A stretch of 64,000 nucleotides of DNA, taken from assembly GCA_033002965.1 (NCBI GenBank), contig JAURVB010012674.1, forward strand, positions 1-64,000. The letters run 5' to 3'. The stretch comes from Piper betle. Taxonomy: Eukaryota; Streptophyta; Magnoliopsida; Piperales; Piperaceae. Below are positions 9,821-23,250 of this stretch, one piece after another (positions within the stretch are counted from its first letter, which is position 1; every line of letters begins with the position of its first letter). The notes under the pieces are model-generated. The model searched no databases. It worked only from the letters and a program-made list of their open reading frames with translations, and had not been told where the DNA came from. The translations under genes were made by a program, and so were the position numbers.

Positions 9821-12800
9821 TGTCTGATACTGCTGCCAATGTTTTCCACCTACTGACTGCTCTTCGCTGGTTCTTTGGTATCTTCGTATTTATCTATTAC
9901 AGCTACTTTTTTTGTATCACAGTAGGAGTGTTTCCTCGTGTAAGATGGCTGGTGGTGTGCTGCACATTGATTTGAACCCCTCGATGTTTTTGGTTTGGTG
10001 GAGAAATAAAAGAATATATAAGTCGATACTTAATACGTTAGTTGAATTTAAATATATATTAATTATTATCATTTTCGCTTAATATAATTATTTACCGACT
10101 TGTCTTAACTTTATTTGAACAGCTGTATAAATTATTATAAGAAACTTAATAGAGTAGATTGAGGAGGAGAAGGGTAGTCTAATAGGTAATTGACACAGTG
10201 GGTGTCTTGACCTAACCAAGTGAGAAAGAAAGTGCAGACAGGAAGACGACTCCCGAGGAAGCATGTGAGTGTCATGCTTCTTGAATACCGTGCTTGTTCG
10301 TGTCTAGCGTTTTATAATAAGGGGGTTGAGCAGCTGTCTTGCAATCACCGTCTTTGGTTGAATTGTATCCAGTCTTTCGACGAGAGTGATGAGCTAAGAC
10401 TGGATCTGTATCAGCTTTTATGTCATCTTTCGGTTTACTATTCCTGTCCTATCTTGGTCTGGATTCGCCCATTCGGTTTCAATTTCAACGTTTGATGTAA
10501 AAACAACGTTGAATCGTGAGATTTGATGACATTTGTCCCCGTTCTATTCTTACTCCTTCCCCCATAATTTAGACCTTTAGACTTTTAGTGAATTTTTTTA
10601 CTTTAATTCCGGTCACTTGCACGCCTAGGGGTAAGTACGGAGGACCAAATAATTTTGTTTGGACCGATTTACGTTTTAAAGTATTTGTAATTTAATTTAA
10701 TTAATTAGTTATGACTAAAGAAGAATAAATTAAATATATACATTTTTTATGCCAACATTTGATTTTGATTGAACGACGGACAAAAATTATAAATTAATAA
10801 TATAAATAGTGTTTTTAAAATTTATTACTAAAATATCATCAACCATAATTTTTTATTTTTTATGATAACATAACATTTCCTTGTTATTTTTTAAAAAAGT
10901 GATTTTAACTTTTATGCTAATTTATATGAGAGAAACTAAAAAAAATAAAATAGAATAATAACTATATAAATGAAGTATTAATTGTTTGTGAGAAAAATTA
11001 ATATTTATAATAAAAAAATAATATACACTACAATAAATATGAGATAAAAATAAATATCTATATTTACTAAATTTTGACCCGTGTCTGGTTGTGAGGGACT
11101 TGGCCTAATAGTTTTAATCATAAACGATCGGCCTTCTATTTGAGGTTAAATGGACACCATAGACAATATCTTATCCAATGTCTAACCAATCGAAACCTGG
11201 TGCACAATTGATGAGTCCATGTGTTGGAGATAGATTAGGAATTAATATGTTTTGACGACACCTCGTTTTAGAGAGACAAAGTTTGCAGTGAATATAGGCA
11301 TTGTATGAAGAGCTTAAAAATTATATATTTGTGTTTTATAAATGTTAATCTTTTTTTTTAACAGTCAGTGCACGACTCAACATGCAACGCCATATAACTT
11401 GTATTCTCTAGGTATAAATTCTTTATCTACCTTCTCTTTGAAAGCAGATAAGTTTTCTATCGTGACTAGCTTTTGAACCAATAAATTATCTTAAAAATAA
11501 CAACAAAAAATTTTTAACAAATAATACTCTTCAATTATATGATCTTAATTGTAGTTTTTAAACCTATAGTTTATCTCAAAAAAATCTCAAATATTGTGTA
11601 ACAATAAAATTTTTAGCAAATAATATTTTCCAATTATAAGATATTTTCAATCAATCAAATTAAAACCGAACCCATAATTAAATATTTTTTGACCATTAGC
11701 ATAAATATAATACAAGCAACACAGGTACTACTTAAAAACAAGTCTGAAAGGTATTTTTTTAAAAGAAAAATTCATATAAACTATATTTTACAATGCATAT
11801 ATGCATAATATTTTTGTAGTTATAAAAATGAAATATCATAATAACACTTTACTATTTTTTACAATAACACTTTAACATGTATATTTATAATATTTTTATA
11901 AGAATATTATAAAAATAAAGATGATTTTGGAAGATACAAAACTTCCAAAAAAAGGGATAAATAATTCAAACCTTTATGTTATCATTTACGTTTATATTAA
12001 TTTTCTCAAATATAATAAATATTTGTTTTTTATTTTTTTCAAAATTATTTATTAATAATAAGTTTATCTCAATAATTTTTTAATAAATTAACTTAAGTGG
12101 TTCCCGCTGATTGCGCGGAAATCTTAGGTAGTTTATACAGTTACCACTCGGATTATCATGACTTTGGAAAGCGTGAATTGTGAGCTGCTGGTAAAGTTTG
12201 ATGGTGATGTTATGAGGTCGGTCATGAGAGATATCATAAGACACGCAGATTATAGGCGTAAATTGAGGAAGTTAATTTAGAGTTGGAAGTTGGATGATCA
12301 AAGGATGGAGGATCACATGGAGGACGTTGCCTAATTAGCTACTGGCCGACGCAACTTAATTTTTCGACGAATGATAACATGACACCTAGTCTTGATCATT
12401 TGCCAACTCTTAACCACATTTTACCTTTTTCTAAGGCACTCCTCCACATCGACGTCAATGTAAAAGGCTCAAAAGCCTGAGCCAAGTTCATGGGTTTGGA
12501 GTTGATGATCAGAGCAAGCTCATTTATTAGGAGAAAGCCAGGAGAGGAGATCTAGATAAATCCACAAGATTTGGAGGGGAAGACATTTCAATTTCAATTA
12601 CTTAATTAATGGGCTCTTTCTCATCCACATCAAAACTTCATTTGACAATGTTTTCTTTGCATTGGAAAGAAATAAATTCATTTCACGGGAGAGACCATGC
12701 ATGCATGAATGAATGGAAGTGTACTTTGATGTGTTTTGTGTTGGGAATTGGAATCGGAGATCAGCTCGCATTAGGCACATATATAGAACCCGAATTGGGC

Positions 12801-13199
12801 ACCTCCAAATTTGGTTATATTACTCCTCTAGTCAGGCCCAATTATATTATTGGGCTTGTGTAGTGATGGGCCTTGTCAAACAAAGAAATTTGATCGGTTT
12901 AACTTTAACCCTTCATACTAAATGGGCCTCTTCGATACTGTCGCCTGCAACTTTGCATAGTAGCATGACTAGTTTTAATTTTGGGCCACTGATATTAATC
13001 CCCGCGGGCCCTCCGCCTGAATCCAACTTTTATTGAGAGTATTTTGTATCCACAACACTTTGCATAACAGCATGTACTAGTTACGATTTGTCTAAATTAT
13101 GAAAAATTACAATCATGACAGGGTGTTGCTGATAAATTACACTTTTATACGTCGCTGATATTACTATATCAGCTACCTGCCGTTGATTTTAAGACATCT

Positions 13200-13202
<3 letters not shown>
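9821..13202. other. Gene-free AT-rich intergenic region
   Basis: After the XTH 3' flank the sequence is mostly AT-rich with poly-A/T tracts (10680-12080). A few islands of mixed composition (10200-10500, 12100-12480, 12600-13020) have short open frames but no recognisable protein, tRNA or repeat boundary. Confidence 0.5.

Positions 13203-13262
<60 letters not shown>
13203..13262. repeat. (TA)n microsatellite, ~60 bases
   Basis: Uninterrupted TA dinucleotides directly abut the foldback element. A further TA run follows the element at about 13842-13860, so the element sits between two TA runs. Confidence 0.95.
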
Positions 13263-13265
<3 letters not shown>

Positions 13266-13267
13266 AA

Positions 13268-13839
13268 GGTTTCCTGTGTAAGAGGCAGGAAACCCTTACC
13301 TGCGCCAGGATAATCTGGGCCGTCCGATTATGATCGAACGGCCCAGATTTGATAAAAAATTTTTTCCACCACCCCCTCCTTCGCCGGCGGCCGGGATCCG
13401 GCCACTGCCGGCCGGCCGGGCGGGGTGGGCGAGGCGGGGCGAGGGCGGCGTGGGTGGGCGGAGGAGAACGGGGAGGGCGGCGTCCGAGATCCGGCCACGG
13501 CCGGCCGGGCGAGGGGTTGGGCGAGGGCGGCGTGGGTGGGCGGAGGAGAAAGGGGAGGGCGGCGTGTGTAGGAGGCCCTCGCCCCGCCTCGCCCACCCCC
13601 CGCCCGACCGGCCGTGGCCGGATCCCGGACGCCGCCCTCCCCCTTCTCCTCAGCCCACCCACGCCGCCCTCGCCGCCCTCGCCCACCTCGCCCACCCCCG
13701 CCCGGCCGACCGCCGGCGAAGGAGGGGGTGGTGGAAAATTTTCTTTTATCAAATCTGGGCCGTTCGATCATAATCGGACGGCCCAGATTATTTTGTGGCG
13801 CAGGGGCGCTACTCTGCCTTTGGCGCAAGGTAGCGCCCC
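13268..13839. mobile_element. GC-rich foldback element with nested hairpins
   Basis: A long inverted repeat spans 13299-13804. Left end CCTGCGCCA pairs with right end TGGCGCAGG, followed inward by AATCTGGGCCGT and its partner and then by a very GC-rich arm (CCACCCCCTCCTTCGCCGGC against its complement near 13700-13725). The AATCTGGGCC blocks are themselves small palindromes. Each outer flank adds its own hairpin: GGTTTCCTG/CAGGAAACC at 13268-13294 and GGGGCGCTAC/GTAGCGCCCC at 13803-13839. The left arm contains a duplicated ~80-base GGCGAGGGCGGCGTGGGTGG block. Long overlapping Pro/Arg/Gly-rich open frames in all frames are a by-product of the GC content. This is a noncoding foldback/MITE-like element inserted in TA repeats. 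Confidence 0.8.
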
Positions 13840-14274
13840 TCATATATATATATATATATACGAAATATGATAGGGTGAGAACTCCGACTCGTGTGTGTGT
13901 ATATATACATATAAAATTAAATTTATGTAAAAAATAATAAATGACTTTTGATTTTATATGTCTGCTTCCCAATCACATCGCTTGTTCTCGACCGTACCGT
14001 GTAGCTAGCCACCATTAAATCTACATCTTCGATCTAAAATCAACGTTTATTTCTATATTAAAGATTCGTGATTAAGACTCCGCCTGTTTATATTTATCAG
14101 CTCTAATTGGGAATATATTTGTCAAGGTGGAGAGGGACTTTGAATACTCTTTGATAATGTCTCCCAAAGCTTTATTCATTTGTCACAATCAATACAATTA
14201 CATTAGTTGCATTTAGCTAGATTGGGTATTAGTCATTGTCATGAACTAATCTCATGCATATATATATACATATT
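13840..14274. other. Spacer between the foldback element and repeat copy A
   Basis: AT-rich sequence with short TA and TG runs. No gene, hairpin or terminal repeat recognised. Confidence 0.4.
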
Positions 14275-14920
14275 TAGGGTAGGGTTTACACGCTTATTTT
14301 CATACCCGGTTTGAATAAATTTTGAGTCTGTTCAGCTTTCAGACTATGAGTATGGGCTTAAATGACCATATGAGCATGCTATGAAAATTAGATATGCACG
14401 ATAAATAAATGATAACTTCAATTATGTTAAAGTAGAGCATGAGTTATTTGCATTTATTTGATATATAAAAGTAATTATTTGTGTTAGCTTAGGGTTTTAG
14501 GGCCAAATCTAGGTAGTTATAACATTTAGTATTAGTTTGGATTATTTTTTACGATATCTCTTTTGCATGCATCTTAGGGATTTTGGACTATCGGATTGTC
14601 CTGTAGGCCCAATTTGATTTTAATTTTAGATCTACACCCAATTGAGTTCAAGGTTTCAAATTTATTTAGTTTCCTCACTTTGATTTCTGTCTATAGAGTC
14701 ATAGTTAGGCTTCAAGTCAGTTTCATTTTTTATCGATGTCAATTCGAGTTTTTCGACCACATATATATATATTATACTATAGGTGGACCCTAATAGGCTT
14801 ACGAGTTGTCAAACGTTCAAATTGTGCCACATGGCAAGATATGGTTTGGCCACATCGACCATAGTATTGGCCTCCCATTTTCTGGGATTTCCTCTCACAT
14901 TTTTGTAATTTTATCCCTAG

Positions 14921-16788
14921 TGTCACGGGCAGCTCTCTATGGGACAAAATTTTTCGCCCCAACAGCAAACCGCGCGGCGTGTTTCGCCCCCGAAACACCA
15001 GCCTCCCTTCAAAGTACGCAACGAAACCCCACTACACGTGTAGCGGGACGATCTCCTGCAAGAGACCCGAAGCCACACCCCTGCGCTCCTGCAAATCACG
15101 ATGCACGCCGAACACAAATACCAGCACCCAAATTGCCCAGTGCACGATATCGTTCGGTACCGATAGACAATTCTCAAAACATCCACAATAGCAAACCAAG
15201 TAAGTAGTATGTGGCGACCCTGATCGACCACCCAATGCCGACCCTGACACCAATCCCCTGATCGGTATCGCAGCAAGTTCCCGGAATCAAAGAACGCCGC
15301 TAGCACCCAATAGTCAGACGCCAACACCACAATTACGGAACCCCTGTTCCAACCTTGAATTAAACACAAAACAAGGATACAGCAATCACCCCTATGATCG
15401 CTTACACCATGGACATGCAAACCCCACGGTGTTCAACTCTTCCCCTGAAGAGCAGCGAGAACTAAGCACCCACGCTCACAATTGTCCTCACGAAATCACA
15501 ACCCCGAGCAGCCACCCACGACCTACTCGTTTACATGCAAAACCCTCAACCAAGTAATGCAAACTAGGTTATGAGAAGAACCACGTCGTACCTCCAAACA
15601 CAGCACCGCGACCAGCAACCCTATGCCGATGAACTCGTGAAGAATCGATTCCCGGAATCGATCTGCAGCACTCCACGAACTTGCTTGTTGAGGTTTCCGT
15701 CTTCTCCACAAAACAGATCACGACGCTCCACCAAGACCCCTCTCAGCAGTTCTTCCTTTTTCTCTCTAAGTCTCACGTTGTTCCATCCAGCACATATAAG
15801 CGTAATCTTTGTAGAATCTTTTCCCAACAGATTATCTCCAAAGATCTTCCACGAACCTGGACTTCCTTGACGTCTCAATTCAATCCAACCCTCGCCATGC
15901 TTATCTCTGAATTCAGTTGCAATCTTCTCCAAGATACGATCAAGATATACCCCATCTCTATCGGCAAACAAAAGTCCAGCACACGTCCAACCCCCTGGCT
16001 CGACCCAAGTCCTCGGCTCGACCATCCAGCAACCTCGTGCACGTCCCAGACGCACCACCGATAACCCCTGCTACCGATAAGCCATCAGTACCGATCAACT
16101 CCATCCATCGATCATGTTGGTGCAGCCAGACCCTCGCTACCGATCACGTGCTCGCCACCGCTCGTGCATGCTCGTTCACCAGGTCTCGGTCACGTAGCGT
16201 GATACCGCAACTCGCTACCGCTACCTGCTCGCTACTTGAGTCGCACCGCACGCTGCACCGATGTCTCGTCAACGCTCGCTAGGCTTCGGTCATGGCTCGA
16301 TCAAAATCCCGCTAGCGCCCCACGCTCGCGCACGCTGCACCGCTGTCTCGGCAGCGCTCGCTCACGCTCGCGTCAATGCTCGAGCACGCTGCACCGAAGT
16401 CTCGGCAGCGCTCGATCACGCTCGCTCCTCGCTCGCGCACGCTAGCGATCGCACACCAGCATCGAACCAGCGCACACCCGGCACTCCGTGATCCGCACGC
16501 AGCGATCAACCTCGAGTCCTCGCGCTCGGTTCTCGGCACCAATGCTCGATCATGATCGACGCCCAAGTGCTCGGTCACCAGCACCTGTCTCGATCATCTT
16601 GAGGTTTATCTGGTCTCCGACTAACTCATGCTCGGCACTTCGTTACTTGCAACTGCAACACCGTGTTAGCCTCAACCAGTTGTTTCACCACTCGAATAGC
16701 CCCGTGCTACTCGTGTCAGACCCGGCATGCATGGGAACAACTGCCCAATCCCGCGCACCCGGCACGTCCTCGGACTAAGGCTGTAACA
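14921..16788. mobile_element. Solo LTR (1868 bases) with CCTAG target-site duplication
   Basis: The element begins TGTCACGGGC and ends GGCTGTAACA, the TG...CA ends of an LTR. It is flanked by an exact 5-base duplication CCTAG (14916-14920 and 16789-16793). Base composition changes sharply at both borders from AT-rich to GC-rich. No second LTR, primer-binding site or coding domain is present, so this is a solo LTR left by recombination between two LTRs. It lies inside copy A of the large repeat, so it is the younger insertion. The open frames across it carry no retroelement domain. Confidence 0.85.
16250..16440. repeat. Imperfect tandem repeat inside the solo LTR
   Basis: Three copies of a unit starting ACGCTGCACCG and continuing into a TCTCG and GCGCTCG stretch occur at 16250, 16332 and 16386. 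They are embedded in a CGCTCG-rich stretch. Confidence 0.75.
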
Positions 16789-19048
16789 CCTAGCATCATT
16801 GCCGACGAGTCTCCGGCTAGCTTTCAACCACGAGACCACCACCATCGTGTCCACCTCGTGGCTGACTATCAACCTAGGCCTAGCTTCGGCACTGGTGCCG
16901 CCGCGTAGGCTGCTGGCAGAGGCATTTTATTCATTCGATCCAACCACTACCGCCTTTTGAGGCCTTTTCCAACAACGGCAAGCTTCTTCCAATGAGGCTG
17001 ACAGCCTAGATAGCTTCTATTTGCGAAAGCCTTTCGTTTGATCCTAATCCTAACCTCTGTTGTGGCTGGCATTGTCGACGGTGATTCCATCATTCTTGGT
17101 GGTAATTCCTCTCCTTCTGGCCATTTTTTGGCCAGTCGCCAACCAGTCTACAAAGAATGTCACCCTAGACACCATCACCGTCACCTCCCTAATATTTTTT
17201 GACCAACGGCCACCCCTATCTCTCTAACGTTGTCATTTTTTGGCAATAGGCACCAGCGGCCCTATCGTGCCCATTTGCCCGTGTCTGCATCTGCCTTGCT
17301 CCAATCACCTGTTTGTTGCTCATGCTCCTGTTTGCCTGTCTATGTCCGTGTCTGACCCAACCAACCCAAGCCAATAGCTTGATTCAGTCGAGTTGACTTG
17401 GTCTTATTCGCCTAGTTGACACAACATCCATTTTTAGTCATTTTCAGTCCATTTTTTAATGTTTCCAGTGTTTCAAGACTTTCTATATTAGTTTAAATGC
17501 ATATTCACATCATTTAGTATATTTTGATGTTATGAGTGTTTTTATTTATTATTTATTGATTTTTTAATTCATTTATCTCTTGTTATTTATTTATTCGTCG
17601 TGTATGATACATGTTTGCACGATTAGTGATTGCCATTGATGATATATTTACTTATTAATATTAATCCTATTTATTTTTATCCAATTTTTTTTATAATTAT
17701 TTAATTATTAAATTATTTGTTCACATACATGTTATCCTTTAATCATGTTTAGATGTGTTTTCATATATTTGATAATTATATAGTAATTATTCAGGATTAA
17801 TTGCTATTAACTAAATATTCATTTATTTATTTACTAAATCATTTATTTAATTATTTATTTATTTACTTACCCATGTATATGATAATATTTCTTTGTGTTT
17901 AGTCAAATATTTATTTAGTGTTAATAATATTACTATTGTTTTCATGAATGATGTTTTATTTATTTTTACGTATTTATTATTCATTAATGTTTTCATGAGT
18001 TTCATTAATTATTAATTATTAATTATATTATTAATTTTATTTATTTATTTTCATGAGTGTTTAAATTGTTCTTTATTATTTATTATTTTTCTTGATGTTT
18101 ACTTGTGTACCTATTAATTTTAGTTATTGTTCTTTTATTTGCTCGACTTGTTTGATATGTTTATTTGCTTGTTTATTGCTTGCATATGACTTATTTTACG
18201 TGCCAAATGTTTTTTAGTTATTCCCCATGTATTGCCATTGTTTGAGTTGATGTTATTGTTAATACGAGCACTTACTATAACTATGCATCATATAGAGTTG
18301 TTAATCTTTTGCTTAGAAGTGAGTTCCGATATAGGTTCCGTAATACCAGCTCATTGTAGATGTGTCATTACGCTTGTAGCATGGACCTCAGGTCCGTAAG
18401 CTTTGTCGCTCTACTCTATCATGGATTTGATTTTCAGATCATAGAACGTATTAAGTGGTAGTTTTATTGGACCCCACTTAGCACGTACCATATAGATGTA
18501 TTTTACTTCCGTGATTAATAACCTTTGACAATGAGATGTCCCATGTTATTCTCAAACTTAGCTCTATCTTACATTTCCTTCAGGCCTACTTATTTGATCC
18601 CCTTCTTAGCCCTATATATAGTTTTTTATCAAATTTTTAGTGAGCCGAGAATTGATGATCTTGAACTAGCATATCCCGTGAGTAAGCACATCTAGATTAT
18701 TAAGTGGGTTTTTATATTCTTGAGGGATCCTAACATCTCTACATCTTAAACTTCCTCACACCTAAAGATGTGTGAAGTAGATGAGTACTATTGCATATAA
18801 TATATGTCTAGATTTGTAGTATCAGAGGATCATGAAAGTGACTGTCTGAGAATATTTAGTATTTGTGCTTTGGGCTAGGAGTTATATGGAAGTTTGGAGA
18901 GGACTTAGAATACGTGTTTAATGAGAGTGGGACTAATTATTGTCAAGAGAGGTATTTACCTAGAGTAACACAACACTAGTTCAGTTTGAGATGTTATTTA
19001 GCTTGCAGCTTGATGACTTCTTAGTAGAGGCTTTTTGAGTGTTGCCAT

Positions 19049-19050
<2 letters not shown>

Positions 19051-19088
<38 letters not shown>
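19051..19088. repeat. (AT)n microsatellite in repeat copy A
   Basis: AT dinucleotides occupy the same relative position as the microsatellite at 31538-31569 in copy B. Confidence 0.9.
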
Positions 19089-19090
<2 letters not shown>

Positions 19091-19320
19091 AAGGCAGATT
19101 ATACTTACCGGTTTATATTAGTTCTTTTCCTAGTCAGTGACATTCATTGCTGATGTTTTTTCTATTATGCGTAGGTCTTGTGTTCCTTTATGTTAGGTCA
19201 ACTTTGATAGAAAAATAGATAGTTGTTACACACACTTGTGCTGTAGGCATAGTTATTTTTTTGTGTGCTTTTGTTTGTTTTTTATGTGTGTTTATATGTG
19301 TTTATTTGATATATTGTAAT

Positions 19321-22300
19321 GCATGCCCTCACCACCAGCTTATGCAAAGCAGACATGATATCAGGTTTTGACGAGACACTCAAATTTCAGCTTCAACAAT
19401 TAATTTTAATATATTTATTCCCTTGTTTTATCTATTTATATTTTGACTCTTATTTCGTGTTGAATGCCATATGTCATGTCATTGTACGTAATTTCTTATT
19501 AAGTTGTTGTATGGATTCATTCATCCTTTTTCTATTGAATATTGGTTGTGTATTAGTGGTGTATTCTGTTCTTGAGATGCGAGGAGGATTATTTTGATCT
19601 ATTTTTTATTCAAGTTTTTCAAATTAATCAATTTAGACGTGATTAAGAGGATTGTTTTGATCCGTTTTTCATTCGAATTTTTTAAATTAATCAATTTAAA
19701 CATGACTTAATTTGATCATAATCATTTTGAACCAAATTTGAAGTGTTTCACTAGGGCTCCATCCCCTTATGCATAAGGAGAAGAGAGCCATATTAAAGGG
19801 GGAGATCATTAGCTTCTAATTATGACCTTATTTCATTTATTATCATGGATAGGACTGTTCTATTATATCAACCACGACTCTGTAGAGATATTGGTGGAAG
19901 TTAATTAAAAGAGTAGAATTACCAATTAGGCAGTCGGTCAAACTTAATTAATTCTCTTTTGTTGACGTATGAGAAAGTGAGAATCAAGGACAGCTAGTTA
20001 AACAGTAAAACAAGTTATGAATAGACGTCAAAAGATGGTTTAGCTTCTTAACCTAATTATAGATCAGCAGGACTCACGAGTAGATGAGGATGTACATGTC
20101 GTGATCGTACGTATGGTAAAACTCGCGACGTACTACACGAAAGGTGCCTTCCCCATGACGAGTACCATCAAGTGCACCCTCTGATCTTTGCCCCATTAAA
20201 TGACAATCAAATCTTTCCAAGCACAGAAAAGTGGGCAAAAACATGGACAGAGAGCAATAGAGAGAGGATGGATGTGGATGGGCTGACAGCAAAAGGAACA
20301 CATCTTTATCGGCAATAGGGAGACCTCTCCTTTCCTCCCCCGTGGTCGCAGCCGACACCCTCACCATCCCATCAAGACTGTGCCCATCTTTTGTTCGTCT
20401 TCTTCTAATTCCACGGGGTCGGCCCGGCTCTCTCTGATCCCTCTCTCTCTCCTCTCTCTTTCTCTCTCTCTGCAAATTTCACCCATCGTTCGCCGCTATG
20501 AATTGGGATCTGGGTCCACGCTCTTTGTGTATCGGGGGAAGCTAATCGACATTATTATTACGTATGTATGTAGGTGGTGCATTCAACCGAGAAAGAAAGA
20601 TTCTTTTACCTACTGCATACGCTCCTCGTAGCCTTTGACAGTTTGGCGTCGAAAATGATGTGACAACGGGACGGTGGGTATAGGGCAGCACCGGTCTCTT
20701 CTGTTATTTTCGGTCACCCTTTCATGTTCTCGTTGCATTTCCACACAAAGAAATTCTAATTCATTTTTCAACAAAGAGCCCACGGCTCTTTGCGTTGAGG
20801 ACTAGTAGTTTTATCGATCGTGTGCATCAGTTGCATCGTTACGCATTTGCGTATTATTTTTCTGTATATATACTGGCCAACCACAAAAGCTATTAATAAT
20901 AATAGAAAAAATCTATTAATAATATTTATTAATATTCTATGAAATTATCATACAGATTAACATTTATATAATTAATGATTAGTTTAGTTAATTATGAATA
21001 TCAATTTACAAATTTAGCACAAAACAAGTTATAAAAAGACATTTAAAATGGGTAAAAAGATCATGTTAAATAACCCCACTTTCATGTAAAGAGGTGGATA
21101 TACAATTGAATACCAATTAATGTTTATGAAAGCCTCTTTTTAAAACGTATGAAGCATACCAAATGATAACGAAATTAAGAAAGAAAAAACTTAATAGTAA
21201 CTAGTGTAGATATTTTTGGCTATATATATCAATTCGAAGTGCTAATTAATATGAACCCAAATCAGGAAGTTAATGGGGGTGGGGGTATTATTTTTTTTCT
21301 AGTTTAGCAAAAAATTATACTTAGCACGATCTGAATAGATGGCTAATTAATTTAATTTGATCTTATGTAAGAGCTTAAACTGTTACTAAACAATCTTACT
21401 AAAAATATGCGCTCGCGCCCCACTGGCTAATTGATATGCCATAGTTACTAATTAAGATGTTCAATCAATATTTGTTGGCTAAAGCATCGCACCTTCAATC
21501 ATAGTAAAAACTGATCATATCTCAAAACTTGAATCCGTCAAACTATTTGTTCACTTGAATTTATAGGCGTCTTCAGTTTCAGAGTAATTTAGGAGGTCAA
21601 TATATAAAAAGTCATAAAGTGGCTGCGGATGCAAACAAATTATAGACATACGGGAAGAAATATAATTGATATGGACAAAATATGCGGTCCATTTCCATAA
21701 TTAAAGTGCATGAAACAAATATCGGACAACCATTCAAGGGCATGGACCATCACCATTCATTAAGCAATTGCGTGATTGATGTGGCCTCCAGACCGGTTCA
21801 GAGCATCCACACATGTTTGCAAGCACAAGAATTGTTCATGAGCTCCGTTTCTTAGCATATAATTATACTTCGAAGATTTAGATCTTTTGCGGTCTCCTAT
21901 TTATTTTTTTCCGGCATTAAGAAGAAGTTATCGCATTAAAAATTTGACAAATTAATAATCCAAAACACAACTTAATAAACCTTTCCAGCTAATTAATATT
22001 GTTCGCTCTATATAATGATAGCATTGTGAGGTCCCCATGCATATAAGGGCCATATTATATCAGGCGTACATAGCTTAGCTTTACATGCATTGGTTGAAGC
22101 ATTACACTTAATTAATACTAAACATTATTTAGTTAGTTAGGATTTGTTCATGGATGATTTTTCTCTACGGTTTGCAAGTAATAAACAAATATTGTATTGA
22201 GGTTTTTCTTTACGATTTCCCACCGTTGGGGATTTGGTCCTCCTCAAGCCGATGCACGGAAATTACCAAGAAAAAATATGGACACCAAGAAAATAATGCG

Positions 22301-22787
22301 GACCACAGAACCGCTAAGTCCACGTAGAGGAGTACACCACTATAAAAAATATTAAAAGTATTGCAAATTCTCTCCCCCTTCTTTTTTTCAAACATGTGGA
22401 TCAACATGTTTGATCCAATAGCACATTGGTATCACACAAGACTTATCTCTACAGTTCTTCCCCAAAGACCATAACTAATCTCACTTCAAATTTCTCCAAA
22501 TTTTTCACTCGAGACTGCCCTCTCCGGTTCTTCCCCAAAGACAATAACGGGCTCACACTGAGACTCCCTCTCCCCAAAGACCATTCCACGTCTACCATTT
22601 GCACTCCAATTGAGATAACTCTAACGACTGCAATTGAGACCAAAACTAGCCTCTCCTCAAAGGCGGGAGGTCTCCTCCAAAGGGGGAGATAACAAACCTC
22701 TCACATCTCCCCTTAGGAAGAACACTCTATGGAACCTCCCAAATGGAGAGCATAAGGGATACAAAATATCATACTTAAGATATAAAC
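19321..22787. other. Intergenic region with a CT-rich leader-like stretch
   Basis: No gene that I can support. A CT-rich tract (20430-20470) followed by a GC-balanced stretch and an ATG near 20498 looks like a 5' UTR, but the frame closes after about 15 codons. 20880-22300 is AT-rich. 22430-22690 contains repeated CCCCAAAGAC strings (near 22458, 22532 and 22573), a short degenerate direct repeat. Confidence 0.4.
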
Positions 22788-23200
22788 TGTAAAACCTCAG
22801 CTTCGGGTTAGGGTTTCACCCGCTTATTATTTTGCTCTGTTCAAACAAATCTCAAGTCGATTCCCATCTTTCAAATCATGACTATAGGGTTAAGATGGTT
22901 ATATGAGTATATTATGACGGCTGAGTATGCCCGTTATACAGATGATAGTTTCAATTATGCTACAACATATCATGAGTTATTAGTGTGTATTTGAGGTATG
23001 CGAGTTTTTGCTTGTGTTACCAAGGATTTAGGGCTAAAATTAGGTCGTTGCAATATTTAGTATCCGTTGAGGCTTTTTTAAGGTACCGCTTTTACATGCA
23101 TCATTGCCCATGTGGGCCCAACTTGATTTGAGTCTTAAATTTTTGTTTCATAATGTTTAGGATTTCGAGGCCCATTTAACCTCCTTGCCTAGGGTATATG

Positions 23201-23250
<50 letters not shown>

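Larger units (their letters stand above)
14275..19320. repeat. Large noncoding repeat family, copy A (split by a solo LTR)
   Basis: The two parts 14275-14920 and 16794-19320 (about 3.17 kb together) match copy B (22788-23612 plus 29500-31800) in the same order: GGGTAGGGTTTACACGC / GGGTTAGGGTTTCACCCGC at the start, a GC-rich stretch, an AT-rich TTTA-type stretch, the shared string GCATCATATAGAGT, CCTCACACC, and a TA microsatellite. No reverse transcriptase, gag or transposase frame is visible. Length and noncoding nature would suit solo LTRs of a long-LTR Ty3 element in minus orientation, but this class call is inference. Confidence 0.6.

Noticed and set aside
10220..10495. 91-codon plus-strand frame
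   Set aside because: No recognisable domain, no splice context and no repeat support; likely chance in a short mixed-composition island.
13189..13972. Several long Pro/Arg/Gly-rich open frames on both strands
   Set aside because: They lie in the GC-rich foldback element, overlap in nearly all frames and mirror each other through the inverted repeat; composition explains them.
14806..16908. Many open frames of 60-165 codons across the GC-rich stretch
   Set aside because: They fall within or across the solo LTR, change frame constantly and show no gag, RT, integrase or other domain.
20074..20475. 133-codon minus-strand frame starting with an Arg/Glu-rich stretch
   Set aside because: The charged start is the complement of the CT-rich tract, and the rest has no family signal.
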